Shown here in pieces: positions 48,019 to 58,881 of a stretch of DNA of 64,000 nt (its first letter is position 1; the number at the start of each line of letters is the position of its first letter). Position numbers and translations under genes: made by a program. The stretch is from Rhodothermus sp. Its GTDB lineage: Bacteria; Bacteroidota; Rhodothermia; Rhodothermales; Rhodothermaceae. Below the pieces are notes generated by a model. The model made no database searches, was not told where the DNA came from, and saw only the letters and a list, made by a program, of their open reading frames with translations. The stretch spans positions 1 to 64,000 of the forward strand of contig JALSJJ010000099.1 in NCBI GenBank assembly GCA_026989375.1, written 5' to 3'.

Positions 48019-51000
48019 TTAGAAGCCAAACCGAACCGTGAAGGTTACGCGCCGCGGCAGTACAAAGCCAAAGGCATCCACGCCATCGAGGTAGTTCTGC
48101 GAAAGCTGGCTGCCACTGCCGCGTCCCACGGCATTAACTTCGGGATCCGGCCCGTCATAGCGCGTCCAGAGTGCCAGGTTACGCACGCCCAGCGTGAACG
48201 ACAGCCGGTCAATCCCCCAGAGCCGCTGGAGCTGCGAGCGCGGCACGTCATAGGTAAGGCTGAGCTCCCGCCAGCGCAGGAAATCGGCGGGTTTGATCGT
48301 GTTCAGACCACTGAATGGAGCCAGTGCCAGCAATTCGTTCAGCCAACGCTCCAGCGCCCGAAGCCGCACCTGGGGATCATTCTTAGGATTGCCGTTGGCA
48401 TCTATCCCACCGGTCGCATAATCCCGCACCACCTCCGCAGACCACGGCAGGTTACGGCCAATGACCGGGTTCGCCTGCCGGAAGGCGAACGTCAGGTTGT
48501 TGACGTAATAGTTACCGGCCTTGAACTCAAAGGCGGTATAGAGCCGGAAATTGCGCAGGAATCGAATCGTCGCGCCGAAAGATCCCTGCCAGTCCGGCGT
48601 GGGCTTCCCGAGGTAGTGGTCCAGCAGATCGCCGTCGCCATCCTCGTCGGCCAGCAGCACCAACGCCAGCGACTGCGGCATGCTGACCCGCCCGTTGGCT
48701 GGATTAATCAAATCTTCCGGTGTGAGTGTGGCCAGATAGGCCAGCACTTCGTCCCGCGTATCGGGCTGCCCATCGCCGTTGAAGTCCACCGGTAACCGAT
48801 CAGGACCTGTGGGGAGCAACTTTGCACCAAAGTGGGCACCCGGTGCATATCCTTCAATCAAGAAATTACGATAGCGTGGGTAACTACCACCCACCTTAAT
48901 GGGCGGCGCACCACCCATGTCCGTCACCTGTTCCCACAGATACGAAGCATTGGCAAATACATCGATCGACAGGTTTTCACTATTGTAGAGGTTGCCTTTC
49001 AGGCCCAGTTCTACGCCACGCGCCTTCAGCTCTCCGATGTTGGTCAACTGACGTGCCCGGAATCCTCCCGTGACCGGGAACTGCTTATCTACCAGGGCAT
49101 CGCTCACAACGCGGTCCCAGTACGTGGCTTCTAAGGCCATCCGGTCCTGCCACAATCCCAACTCTACCCCCACTTCCCATTCGGTAGAAATCTCCGGCTT
49201 CAACTTGGGATTCCCCAGATTACCGGGCGCGATACCTGGCCCACTAACCGAGGCCAGCGGCACATACGTTGTCAATGCGTCGAAGGCCCCTGGTTGCAAC
49301 CCGGATTGTCCGATGGCCGCACGCAACCGCAGGGAAGAAATTGGCCCCAACGGACGCCAGAACGGCGCATCCGAAGGAATGAAGCTCAGCGAAGCCTTGG
49401 GATAGAACACCGCGTCGAACTCTGAACCAAAAGCGCTGTTGGCGTCCAGGCGTCCGCCCACGGTCAGGAACAGATAGTCATTGAATCCGATCTGCTCCTG
49501 GGCAAAGATACCCAGGTTCACCACTTCCAGGAACGACTCAAACACAGTCTGCTCGGCTGCGCCACCCGTCACGTCAATCCCCGGCCCGGGGAAGCGCCGT
49601 CCTTCGGCCGACGATTCAATACGCCGCGTAATGAACCCCTGCGTTCCCAGGATAAAGACAGACTCCAGCGAAGAAGTCAGCCGCGTACGATGCGTCATCT
49701 TGATGTCGGCCGTGATATCCAGCGTGTTGAGGTCATCGATACGCCGCACTCCCTCTGGATTGTAGCCGCTGAACTTGTCAATATTCCACCCGAAGGGAAA
49801 GACTTCACGGCTGAACTGGTTGACGACATCTACGCCAAAGGTGGCGTCAAACATCAGCGGCCGTGAGGGACGATAGTTCAGATTAATACTGCCAAAGAAA
49901 CGGTCCACATCCTGGGAGTAGATCTGCTGCAGCCCTTCATTGACCGTCATGAAGGCCGGCGAGCCCGTCTGGTTGTTGAAGCGCACCAGCTCGGGCTTAC
50001 TGAACATGGCCAGCGTAAAGGCCGCAAAGATATTATTGTTGTTGTTGGGCGTCTCATAGTGACGCCGGGTCAACCCTGTCGATACACCGATCCGCAGCTT
50101 ATCGCTCGGAAAGATATTGACGGTTGCCGTCGCCTGAGCAATCCGGTTAATGTCAGCAGAAAGCGTACGCACACCCGGCGGATAGCGCCGTCCCGTCTTA
50201 CCGCCAAACGGTCCATCCTCGTCTGCATAGCGTAGATTCAGGAAATAGGTAACTCCCGGCGTCCCTCCGGAAACAGAAGCGGTGTAAGATTGCAGGTATC
50301 CCGTTTCAAACAGCTCATGAATAAAGTTTTCCTGCACCAACTCGAAAGGCCGTACGGGCCGTCCGAGATACCTTGACATGGTATCTGCAACCGCCTGATT
50401 CCATGCAAATCCTGTGTTTGCCGGATAAATCCGCGGGTACCAGGCGGCTCCCTGCTCAATCCGGAAACTAAACCGCGGCGGCCCTACCGCGCCTCGCTTG
50501 GTAAAGATTTGAATGACGCCATTCGAAGCTTCGGTCCCATAAAGCGTGGCAGCAGCCGCTCCCTTCAGAATCTCAATGCGCTCAATCGCTTCAGGGTCCA
50601 GGTCATCCAGTCGCGAGGGAGAGCCTCCTCCTCCCGTTCCTACAAAGCCACCAAAACCTCCGCCCCGGTTGATGCGGATACCATCAATGTAAACAACCGG
50701 TTCATTACTCTGCGAAAGGGAGGCCGAACCGCGAATGCGAATCCGTGCTCCTTCTCCCGTGAGGCCACCTGAGGGCAACACAGCCACAGAAGGCTCACGC
50801 GCCAGCAACATCTCGGAGAGATTTTGCACCGGCGCCAACTCCAGTTCCGCCGCATTGATGGTAGCAATGGTGTTCCCCAGGCGCTTGACTTCGACCGGCC
50901 CGCCTGCACCCGTTACCACCACTTCCTGCAGGTTCAGGGCCGTCTGATACAGCGCAAAATCGACCGTAACCGTCTCCCCTTCTTCTACAGTAACCTGCCG

Positions 51001-51246
51001 CGTTTCTGTGCGATATCCAATAAAGCTGGCCTCCAACGTATACGTCCCTGCCGGAACCCGTTCAATCGTGTAATTTCCGTCAATATCCGTAGCCGCACCT
51101 CGCAACAGCTCACGAATCACCACATTGACTCCCGGAATGGGATCCTGTGTGTCGGCGTCTACTACGCGCCCCTTGATCGTCCCCTGCGCCAGCACACTTC
51201 CAGGCAATAGTAGCAGCCACAACCAGAGCACATGTTTTGCGCGCAT
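48019..51246 (-). CDS. SusC/RagA family TonB-linked outer membrane protein
   Basis: 'GTIKGRVVDADTQDPIPGVNVVI' CarboxypepD_reg-like domain, plug 'SSNGVIQIFTKRG', C-terminal 'RRVTFTVRFGF'. Confidence 0.93.
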   Translation of the reverse strand: MRAKHVLWLWLLLLPGSVLAQGTIKGRVVDADTQDPIPGVNVVIRELLRGAATDIDGNYTIERVPAGTYTLEASFIGYRTETRQVTVEEGETVTVDFALYQTALNLQEVVVTGAGGPVEVKRLGNTIATINAAELELAPVQNLSEMLLAREPSVAVLPSGGLTGEGARIRIRGSASLSQSNEPVVYIDGIRINRGGGFGGFVGTGGGGSPSRLDDLDPEAIERIEILKGAAAATLYGTEASNGVIQIFTKRGAVGPPRFSFRIEQGAAWYPRIYPANTGFAWNQAVADTMSRYLGRPVRPFELVQENFIHELFETGYLQSYTASVSGGTPGVTYFLNLRYADEDGPFGGKTGRRYPPGVRTLSADINRIAQATATVNIFPSDKLRIGVSTGLTRRHYETPNNNNNIFAAFTLAMFSKPELVRFNNQTGSPAFMTVNEGLQQIYSQDVDRFFGSINLNYRPSRPLMFDATFGVDVVNQFSREVFPFGWNIDKFSGYNPEGVRRIDDLNTLDITADIKMTHRTRLTSSLESVFILGTQGFITRRIESSAEGRRFPGPGIDVTGGAAEQTVFESFLEVVNLGIFAQEQIGFNDYLFLTVGGRLDANSAFGSEFDAVFYPKASLSFIPSDAPFWRPLGPISSLRLRAAIGQSGLQPGAFDALTTYVPLASVSGPGIAPGNLGNPKLKPEISTEWEVGVELGLWQDRMALEATYWDRVVSDALVDKQFPVTGGFRARQLTNIGELKARGVELGLKGNLYNSENLSIDVFANASYLWEQVTDMGGAPPIKVGGSYPRYRNFLIEGYAPGAHFGAKLLPTGPDRLPVDFNGDGQPDTRDEVLAYLATLTPEDLINPANGRVSMPQSLALVLLADEDGDGDLLDHYLGKPTPDWQGSFGATIRFLRNFRLYTAFEFKAGNYYVNNLTFAFRQANPVIGRNLPWSAEVVRDYATGGIDANGNPKNDPQVRLRALERWLNELLALAPFSGLNTIKPADFLRWRELSLTYDVPRSQLQRLWGIDRLSFTLGVRNLALWTRYDGPDPEVNAVGRGSGSQLSQNYLDGVDAFGFVLPRRVTFTVRFGF

Positions 51247-51286
51247 AGCCTCTCCCGGAATGTTTTCGGTTGGTCAACTCGTTTGC

Positions 51287-51318
51287 CAAAATTAGAACAT
51301 TCTTTGCCATTACTTCAA
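51287..51318 (-). promoter_or_regulatory. candidate Bacteroidetes-type promoter for susC-like gene
   Basis: Minus strand TTG (51316-51318), 21-nt spacer, TAATTTTG (51287-51294) matching TAnnTTTG. Confidence 0.5.
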
Positions 51319-51329
51319 GATTTCATGAT

Positions 51330-51382
51330 GCTGAACGGTTGAAATAACACGCTGAATGGTTCAGAATCTTGGCTCAATGGTT
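51330..51382. repeat. three direct repeats at exactly 21-bp spacing (putative activator sites)
   Basis: GCTGAACGGTT (51330-51340), GCTGAATGGTT (51351-51361), GCTCAATGGTT (51372-51382). Confidence 0.65.
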
Positions 51383-51782
51383 TACAGGGGCTCATCTATA
51401 TAGAGCTCCCGTCTGCGTATCTGAATAAACAAGGCGCCTGTTTCCTTTCCGGAAAGAGGCTGCTGGGCCATGGCGCTTTTTAACTCTGCTGCAACGCGCG
51501 GACACCTAAGTCAAGAAACGGGGCTTCAATAAACAGACGCAGCGCTTTCAGTGCCTACTGAGGCCTGGCCCGGATCAAACGCAAAAGGCGTCAGCGTTCT
51601 GTCAGGCTATAAAAAGTGCCTTCCGTTTGTCTTTTCTGCAGGATGAGACCGTATCGCTTCAGGGAAACCGTGGGCCTTGCCCGCACACACAGGTTGCTGC
51701 AGGCATCAAAACCGTCTGGTCATGGACGTGCGGCTTGCGTTTGTTGGGCTCTGCGCACGGGCGCTCTGGGCAGAACGTCAGG

Positions 51783-52676
51783 TCAGCGTCCAACAATAAA
51801 CGTATACTGCACCCTTGCATAGCTCCCGAAAACGCCCCGCCCTCCCGAGACATGTTCCAGGACAGCCGGGATCTCTCCAGGCGAGAGGGTCGAGCCCCCT
51901 TGCTGTACAGACTGGGTTCGGATCAGGTCATACAGGTTGTCGTCCAGCGCGCTAATCGTCACTCGGTTGGGTCCGTAGAAGAGCACAGCCAGCCAGGGTA
52001 ACCGTAGTCGAAGCGTCCCGTCAGGCATTTCCCGGTAGTTGGCTTCATTCAGGATAGGCGATCCACTTACGCGCAGTTCCTCAAGCGTAAAGGTGCTGTC
52101 TTCGTAGAGTGCTCGCCCCAGCGGCGTTAGATTCTCTTCGGTCGGCTCCAATGCCTCGGTGGTGATGATGTAAACGGCCTGGCGGCCGGGATACTCGCTA
52201 CGTGTCATGAACAGTTCCAGGCGCACCTCGCTCTGGTAGCGCACGGAGTCAAGATTGGCGCCTAACACTCGAAAGGTATCGGGTACTGTCGTTTCGGCCG
52301 TCAATAGTGTTCCATCGGGCATTTGGGCCTCCAGCCGGTAAGTACGTAGCGGCTGCACGCGAGCCCTCCGCACCAGGGGAATCGGCACATAGTAACCCGG
52401 GGTGTCTGTATGCTCCTCGTATGGATACCAGCGTTCTGGCAGGCCCTGCGCGTCCAGCAATGCGATGCGTACCTGCGCCCCGCGTACCCGCACCGAGTCG
52501 GGCACATAGACTGCATTAATCGGCATTGTCCGCGTCAGCCATACCGGCTGCAACGGCTCTCCTGCGATCTGGTACGACTCGACCACGTACTCCGGCGTGA
52601 ATGAAACGGGCGCTACCTGATCGCAGCCAGCCCACCCGAACATCCCGACCAGTATGTACCAGAAAATACGCGGCAT
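51783..52676 (-). CDS. DUF4249-like lipoprotein
   Basis: Follows a TonB-dependent receptor gene; 'PEYVVESYQIAGEPLQPVWLTRTMPIN...VRGAQVRIALLD' as in DUF4249. Confidence 0.75.
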   Translation of the reverse strand: MPRIFWYILVGMFGWAGCDQVAPVSFTPEYVVESYQIAGEPLQPVWLTRTMPINAVYVPDSVRVRGAQVRIALLDAQGLPERWYPYEEHTDTPGYYVPIPLVRRARVQPLRTYRLEAQMPDGTLLTAETTVPDTFRVLGANLDSVRYQSEVRLELFMTRSEYPGRQAVYIITTEALEPTEENLTPLGRALYEDSTFTLEELRVSGSPILNEANYREMPDGTLRLRLPWLAVLFYGPNRVTISALDDNLYDLIRTQSVQQGGSTLSPGEIPAVLEHVSGGRGVFGSYARVQYTFIVGR

Positions 52677-52679
52677 GGC

Positions 52680-54962
52680 TCAAAACTGCAGGCTGAACGA
52701 TAGGTTGGGCAGCGGGATAGGAATCTGCGGTACTTCATTGCGCTTGACCTCTCCCTCGTGGTTAAACTCAAAGAAGTAGAACCACAGGTTACGTCGAGCA
52801 TACGCGTTCAGCACCTGAAACTGCAGCGTATAGTCGGCCACGCCAAAAAAGCGCCCGTGGCGCGTCAGCCCTATGTCGAGCCGATGGTAAGCGGGCAGGC
52901 GTGCATTGTTGTAGCCGGGTGTCAGGATCACGTTGCGTGTGTCTGCGCCAAATGGATCACGCGTAAGCCGATACTGCCCCGCCGGCTCCGTGTAGGCCTG
53001 TCCGGTGGCGTACGTAAAGACCGATGAAAGTCGCCAGTGCCGTGACAGGTTAAAGCGGACTACCAGGTTCACGTCATGTGTGCGGTCGTACTTGGGTGGA
53101 TAGAACTGCGGACGGCCGCGTTCGTCGAGGTTAACACCCGGGAAGCGACGGCGCGTGCGGCTCCAGGTATACCCCAGCAGTCCAGTGAATCGTCCTACAG
53201 AGCGTTGCAAAAGGACTTCTACGCCATAGGCATACCCATCCCCTACCCGAAACAGGTCACGGTAAGCGAGCCCGGCCACGTTCGGCAGAAATGGATCAAA
53301 CTCGAACAGCGCGCGCATGGTGCGGTAGTAAGCTTCTGCTTCTACATTGACGCCCGTCACCGGCTCCCATTTGGTACCGATGACAAACTGGTCTCCCCAA
53401 GCCGGTTTTACCCCCTCGGCTACGGTCAGCCAGACGTCAAAAGCGGTGATCAGTTCGCTGGAGATAAGGGTCAGATATTGATAATAGCGTCCATAACCGG
53501 CCTGCAAGCGCAGGTTAGCACGCGGGCGGTATTCAATCGAAAGCCGCGGCTCCAGTCGCATATACCGCCCGCGCCCGAAATAACTCAATCGGAGTCCTCC
53601 CTGCAATACCCAGAAGGCTGAGGGTCGGAACGTTTCCTGCAAATACAGGGCCCCATAGAAGGCATCAATCGAAGCCCGCATCCCCGCTTCTTCATCAAAC
53701 CAATCCTGCAATCGAAAGCGAAACAGTCCACTCCAGTAGCCCAGCTTAAGGGTATGCTTTTCGTCTGGAAAATACTCGAAGTCACCGCGCACGGACCAGT
53801 CTGTTACTGTGTTCCTGCGCTCAAAAGGCGTACCGGCCAGTTCGAAGGTTGGCAGGCTGAAATAGTAGGATCCGGTCAGCCGAAAACTCGCAAATAGCTT
53901 TTCGGAAAACAGGTGCGTCCATCCCGCTGTAGCCGTGCGGTTGCCGTAGGTGACGCGCAACTGGCTATCCTCCAGAAAAGGAAGCTGCAACACATCCTGC
54001 CCGGCGTAAAAAGCCAGTGAGAGCCGATCGTTGGCCGAAGCATCGATATTCAGTTTACTATTCAGATCATAAAAGTAAAACCGATCTGGCGCCCCCTCGA
54101 CGTTTTGCCGGCGCAGCACAGCCAGCAACGGTTCAATGGTCGAGCGTCGTACCGCGATCATCCAGGAGCCCCACCGGTAGGGGCCTTCCAGCATCAGACG
54201 TGAGGCCAGCATGCCGATACTCAGTCGGCCATGCGTCTCATAGCGATTGCCGTCTTTATTATAGACGTCCAGGACCGATCCCAGACGGCCGCCATATTCT
54301 GCTGGATAGGCCCCTTTGTAGAGCCTGACGTCCTTGATGGCGTCGGGGTTGAAAGTGGAAAAAAAGCCAAAGACATGCGTCGGATTATAGACGGTGGTGC
54401 CATCCAGCAAAATCAGCGTCTGGTCCGGGCTTCCGCCGCGCACGTACAGTCCACTGGAATAGTCGGAAGCGGCCTTGACCCCGGGCAGCAGTTGCAGCGT
54501 GCGGAATACGTCTGGCTCAAAAACTGCCGGAAGCTCCTGCACCAGGCGGGTTTCCACCTGGGTGACCCCCAGATTGCGGGCTTCCTCCAGCTCGCGTTCA
54601 GCGGTCACCACCACCGCATCCCCCGTTAACGGCTCGGGCTCCAGTGCAATATCCAGCCGCCGCGTCTCACCGGGTTGGAGCGTCAAAGTGCGTTGAAAAA
54701 GGCGGTATCCGAGATAGGATACGACCAATGTATAGGTACCGGGCGGAATTCCAGTCAGCGTAAAAAAACCGGCCGCGTTAGTGGCTGTGCCATATGTCGT
54801 GCCCTTGAGCACAACGTTGGCAAAAATCAGCGATTCACCCGTGGTGGCATCCCGAACGAATCCGTTGATCGTGGCCGGCTGCGCTCGACTCCCTACGGCC
54901 AGCAGCAACCCACCGATCAGGACAAACCAGCAGCCCCGCATGCCCATCTTTATCAGGTTCAA
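52680..54962 (-). CDS. TonB-dependent receptor with carboxypeptidase-regulatory-like domain
   Basis: 'TINGFVRDATTGESLIFANVVLKGTTYGTATNAAGFFTL', plug 'LPGVKAASDYSSGLYVRGGSPDQTLILLDGTTVYNPTHVFGFFSTFN'. Confidence 0.92.
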   Translation of the reverse strand: MNLIKMGMRGCWFVLIGGLLLAVGSRAQPATINGFVRDATTGESLIFANVVLKGTTYGTATNAAGFFTLTGIPPGTYTLVVSYLGYRLFQRTLTLQPGETRRLDIALEPEPLTGDAVVVTAERELEEARNLGVTQVETRLVQELPAVFEPDVFRTLQLLPGVKAASDYSSGLYVRGGSPDQTLILLDGTTVYNPTHVFGFFSTFNPDAIKDVRLYKGAYPAEYGGRLGSVLDVYNKDGNRYETHGRLSIGMLASRLMLEGPYRWGSWMIAVRRSTIEPLLAVLRRQNVEGAPDRFYFYDLNSKLNIDASANDRLSLAFYAGQDVLQLPFLEDSQLRVTYGNRTATAGWTHLFSEKLFASFRLTGSYYFSLPTFELAGTPFERRNTVTDWSVRGDFEYFPDEKHTLKLGYWSGLFRFRLQDWFDEEAGMRASIDAFYGALYLQETFRPSAFWVLQGGLRLSYFGRGRYMRLEPRLSIEYRPRANLRLQAGYGRYYQYLTLISSELITAFDVWLTVAEGVKPAWGDQFVIGTKWEPVTGVNVEAEAYYRTMRALFEFDPFLPNVAGLAYRDLFRVGDGYAYGVEVLLQRSVGRFTGLLGYTWSRTRRRFPGVNLDERGRPQFYPPKYDRTHDVNLVVRFNLSRHWRLSSVFTYATGQAYTEPAGQYRLTRDPFGADTRNVILTPGYNNARLPAYHRLDIGLTRHGRFFGVADYTLQFQVLNAYARRNLWFYFFEFNHEGEVKRNEVPQIPIPLPNLSFSLQF

Positions 54963-55015
54963 TCAGCCTGGCGTTGTCTTACGAAAAGATTTCCGGTCCG
55001 GTTGCCATGGTCATC

Positions 55016-55858
55016 CTACTCCCGGAGCAGTGCCCCTGCCCGATCTGGGTAGTCTGTAATCAAGCCGTCCACTCCCATACGTAACAATCGCCGCATGTCG
55101 CCGACGCGGTTGACTGTCCAGGGAATCAGGCGCATACCATGGGCATGAACAGCCGCTACCAGTTCCGTGGTGACCAGCCGATAGTCGGGGCCGTACACGT
55201 CCGGGACAAACCCCAGGCGTTCCAGTTGCTTTTCCAGGGGCCGGTGGTCTCGGCGTTCCACCAGCAACGACACGGCCAGTTCTGGAAACAACTGCCGAGC
55301 TATCTGGAGCACGCGCACATCGAAAGAAAGCAGTGTGGTGCGCGCTGTTACCTCACAGGCGGCTACCACTGCCTGGACCCGACGCACAAACGTCTCCGGA
55401 TCAGGCTGGTACGTGCCTTCCCATTCTGGCCGCGACTTGATCTCAATGCTGTAGCGCACAGGTGGCCGCCCCAGCTCGGCTGCATAGGCCTCAGCACGGT
55501 GCAGCACCTCCGCCAGACGCGGCTTAGGCGCCGGCACCGGCTCCTGATGGGGAAAGCGCGGATGTCGACGGCTCCCGCAATCAAACCGGGCAATCTCAGC
55601 ATAGCTCATGCGGTACAGGTTATAGCGCTTAAAAGGCCGCACCGGTCGCCCGCAAGGCTCCCGGCATAACGCGGCCGAAAACCAGGGCTCGTGTGAGACA
55701 ACCACCTCGCCATCGCCAGCAATCACCACATCCATCTCCAATGACGTGACGCCCAGTTCCAGTGCCCGGGCGAAAGCTGGCCATGTATTCTCTGGCCGTA
55801 ACCCCCGCGCCCCTCGATGCCCCTGAAGGTCAAATGAACGCCTTTGCATTACGCCCAT
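55016..55858 (-). CDS. glycerophosphodiester phosphodiesterase family protein
   Basis: 'LQGHRGARGLRPENTWPAFARALELGVTSLEMDVVIAGDGEVVVSHE'. Confidence 0.93.
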   Translation of the reverse strand: MGVMQRRSFDLQGHRGARGLRPENTWPAFARALELGVTSLEMDVVIAGDGEVVVSHEPWFSAALCREPCGRPVRPFKRYNLYRMSYAEIARFDCGSRRHPRFPHQEPVPAPKPRLAEVLHRAEAYAAELGRPPVRYSIEIKSRPEWEGTYQPDPETFVRRVQAVVAACEVTARTTLLSFDVRVLQIARQLFPELAVSLLVERRDHRPLEKQLERLGFVPDVYGPDYRLVTTELVAAVHAHGMRLIPWTVNRVGDMRRLLRMGVDGLITDYPDRAGALLRE

Positions 55859-55956
55859 CTCATTTAGCCATAAATATAAATTTATTCAAGAGTTCTCCAG
55901 AAATAAAATGAAAACTTTTTTCATCTGAGGCGTTCGCTATTGGAGCAGCTTTTTGC

Positions 55957-55964
55957 TATTTTTG
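55957..55964 (+). promoter_or_regulatory. possible -7 element upstream of gyrA
   Basis: TATTTTTG matches TAnnTTTG, but no correctly spaced -33 element was seen. Confidence 0.25.
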
Positions 55965-56048
55965 GTTGATTTTCCGTGTTTGCTCGACGTTTGAAGCCTT
56001 CTGTGTTTGTTTTTAATTGTCTAACAGAAATAATCTATTTACAAAAAA

Positions 56049-58607
56049 ATGGAGACAGAAAAACCTCGTATTATACCTGTCAATATTGAGGAGGAAATGA
56101 AATCCTCCTATATCGACTATTCTATGTCGGTCATTGTCGGCCGTGCGCTACCGGACGTACGCGATGGGCTCAAGCCAGTTCATCGTCGGGTGTTGTACGG
56201 CATGTACGAGCTTGGCCTGACCGCCAGTGCGTCTTACAAGAAAAGCGCTCGTATTGTCGGTGAAGTACTCGGCAAATACCACCCGCATGGCGACGCTGCT
56301 GTTTACGATACCATGGTACGGATGGCGCAGGACTTTGCCATGCGTTATCCGCTGGTTGACGGCCAGGGAAACTTTGGCTCGATTGATGGTGACAGTCCCG
56401 CCGCCATGCGCTATACGGAAGCCCGCCTGACGCGCCTGGCCGAAGAAATGCTCCGGGATATTGACAAAGACACGGTCGACTTCCAGGATAACTTCGACGG
56501 CTCGCTGAAAGAACCTGTCGTCCTTCCAGCCGCTCTTCCGAACCTGCTTGTCAATGGCGCCGACGGCATTGCCGTGGGCATGGCGACAAAGATTCCACCC
56601 CATAACCTGGGCGAGACCGTCGACGCGCTCATTGCCATGATCGATAATCCAGAGATCTCGCTCGAGGAGCTGATCAAGTATCTGCCGGCCCCGGATTTCC
56701 CCACCGGCGGCATTATTTACGGCTACAGTGGCGTGAAGGAGGCCTACGCCACCGGTCGCGGTCGCATCGTGATCCGGGCCCGGATGCATGAAGAAGAGGT
56801 TCGGCCGGGTCGCCAGGCACTTATCATTACGGAGATTCCCTATCAGGTCAACAAAAGCAGCCTGATTGAAAAAATCGCCCATCTGGTGCGGGAACGCCGC
56901 ATCGACGGCATCACAGACATCCGGGATGAAAGCGACCGGGAAGGCCTTCGGGTCGTGCTGGAGCTCCGCAAAGACGCCGTGCCGCTGGTGGTACAGAATC
57001 AGCTTTACAAATACACGCCCTGCCAGCAGACCTTCGGCGTCAACATGGTGGCGCTGGTAAACGGACGCCCACGCACGCTCACCCTGCGGGAACTCATGCG
57101 CCACTATCTGGACCACCGACACGAGGTGGTGACCCGGCGCACCCGCTTCGAGCTGCGTAAGGCCGAAGAACGTGCCCACATCCTGGAAGGCCTCAAGATT
57201 GCCCTGGACCACCTTGATCTTGTTATCAACATTATTCGCTACGCGGCCGATCCGGATGAGGCACGTCAGCGACTCATGGAGGGCGTACTGCCAGAGCAAC
57301 TCACCCCGGAACAGCGCGAGCGGCTGGGCCTCCCCGTTGAACAGCGCTCACATTTCACCCTCACCGAAGCCCAAGCCAATGCCATCCTGGCCCTCCGATT
57401 GAGCCGGTTGACCGGTCTCGAACGACAGAAAATCGAAGAAGAATACCGGACCCTGCTTCAGGAAATTGAACGTCTGCGAAGCATTCTGGCCAGTGAGCCC
57501 CTGCGCTGGCAGCTCATCCGGGAGGAACTTCTGGAACTGAAGCAAAAGTATGCCGATGCGCGGCGCACGGAAATTGACTATGCAGGCGGCGGCGAGTTTG
57601 CCATTGAAGATTTGATCGAAGACGAGCAGGTCGTGGTCACGCTGTCGCACCAGGGATTGATCAAGCGCACTTCGGCCCATATCTACCGACAGCAGGGGCG
57701 CGGCGGTGTAGGCATGAAAGCCAGCGGCATGCGCGAGGACGACTACATCGAACATCTGTTCGCCTGCAAAAACCATGACTATCTGCTCTTTTTCACCGAT
57801 CACGGCCGTTGCTACTGGCTGCGCGTCTACGATATCCCGGAAGGGAGCCGTACCAGTCTGGGGCGTTCCATTCGGAACCTGATTCAGATTGCACCGGACG
57901 ACCGCGTACGGGCTGTGCTGAATATCCGCAAAGAGGATTTTGAAAATCCAGACTTTCTGCACACGCACTATGTACTGATGGCCACCCGACAGGGGCTGGT
58001 CAAAAAGACTGCGCTGGCCGCTTTTAGCCGGCCACGTGCCGACGGCATCATTGCCATCGCATTTGCTGAGGGCGATGAGTTAATCGAAGCCACGCTGACC
58101 GACGGTCGTACTCACGTGCTTCTGGCTTCGTCAGGCGGACGCGTGGTGCGCTTTGACGAGTCCGATGTGCGTCCCATGGGGCGAAATACGCGCGGCGTAC
58201 GTGGCATCACGCTGGAAGCCGCCGAACAGGTCGTCGGTATGGTAGCTGTCCCCCCTGCGTCCGCGCCCTACATCCTCGCCATCAGTGCCCATGGCTACGG
58301 CAAGCGCACCCCTCTGGCAGAATATCCGCTCCATCGGCGGGGAGGCAAAGGTGTCTGGACCATAAAGATTACTCCCCGCACAGGCCGTCTGATTGCTATC
58401 AAAGCCGTACACGATGCGGACGATCTGATGATTATCACCCAGAATGGCCTGATGATTCGGCTGCACGTGGCCGATATCAGCTGCATGGGGCGCCATACCC
58501 AGGGCGTCCGACTGATTCAGCTCAAGCCCGGCGATGCTATCGCCGACGTCACACGCCTGGTTACTGAAGCACAGGCCGATGAAGCCATATCCGAACCGGC
58601 CGCCTGA
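56049..58607 (+). CDS. gyrA: DNA gyrase subunit A
   Basis: '[37 protein letters not shown]', '[28 protein letters not shown]' and C-terminal beta-pinwheel repeats. Confidence 0.97.
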   Translation: METEKPRIIPVNIEEEMKSSYIDYSMSVIVGRALPDVRDGLKPVHRRVLYGMYELGLTASASYKKSARIVGEVLGKYHPHGDAAVYDTMVRMAQDFAMRYPLVDGQGNFGSIDGDSPAAMRYTEARLTRLAEEMLRDIDKDTVDFQDNFDGSLKEPVVLPAALPNLLVNGADGIAVGMATKIPPHNLGETVDALIAMIDNPEISLEELIKYLPAPDFPTGGIIYGYSGVKEAYATGRGRIVIRARMHEEEVRPGRQALIITEIPYQVNKSSLIEKIAHLVRERRIDGITDIRDESDREGLRVVLELRKDAVPLVVQNQLYKYTPCQQTFGVNMVALVNGRPRTLTLRELMRHYLDHRHEVVTRRTRFELRKAEERAHILEGLKIALDHLDLVINIIRYAADPDEARQRLMEGVLPEQLTPEQRERLGLPVEQRSHFTLTEAQANAILALRLSRLTGLERQKIEEEYRTLLQEIERLRSILASEPLRWQLIREELLELKQKYADARRTEIDYAGGGEFAIEDLIEDEQVVVTLSHQGLIKRTSAHIYRQQGRGGVGMKASGMREDDYIEHLFACKNHDYLLFFTDHGRCYWLRVYDIPEGSRTSLGRSIRNLIQIAPDDRVRAVLNIRKEDFENPDFLHTHYVLMATRQGLVKKTALAAFSRPRADGIIAIAFAEGDELIEATLTDGRTHVLLASSGGRVVRFDESDVRPMGRNTRGVRGITLEAAEQVVGMVAVPPASAPYILAISAHGYGKRTPLAEYPLHRRGGKGVWTIKITPRTGRLIAIKAVHDADDLMIITQNGLMIRLHVADISCMGRHTQGVRLIQLKPGDAIADVTRLVTEAQADEAISEPAA

Positions 58608-58639
58608 GTCGGCAGGCTATGCCCTCCGATTTATGACTG

Positions 58640-58674
58640 CGGCACCGTCTGCCGGCGGTGCCGTGGTTGTTTTA
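58640..58674 (+). terminator. probable gyrA terminator
   Basis: CGGCACCG / CGGTGCCG 8-bp stem followed by TGGTTGTTTTA. Confidence 0.55.
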
Positions 58675-58833
58675 GGCCAGCGTGGCGTCTACCTCACCGG
58701 TTTCTAACGCAATCCGGATACTTTTTGACCGCAGTCTCGGACACGATCGCTGAGCAGGAGGCCGCGCAAACTACCGGCACCCTGTAGCTCCTGTGTACTC
58801 CCGAGATCCAGCCGGCCTAACAGGGGACACTAA

Positions 58834-58864
58834 CAAAAAAGCCGGCCGTTTTCAGGCCGGCCTT
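58834..58864 (-). terminator. intrinsic terminator of the aminotransferase gene
   Basis: GCCGGCC / GGCCGGC stem with TTTTTT on the minus strand. Confidence 0.8.
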
Positions 58865-58881
58865 GAACAGTCCGGATCGTC

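Noticed and set aside
56148-57299. 383-aa minus-strand ORF antisense to gyrA
   Set aside because: Shadow ORF over a clear gyrA gene.
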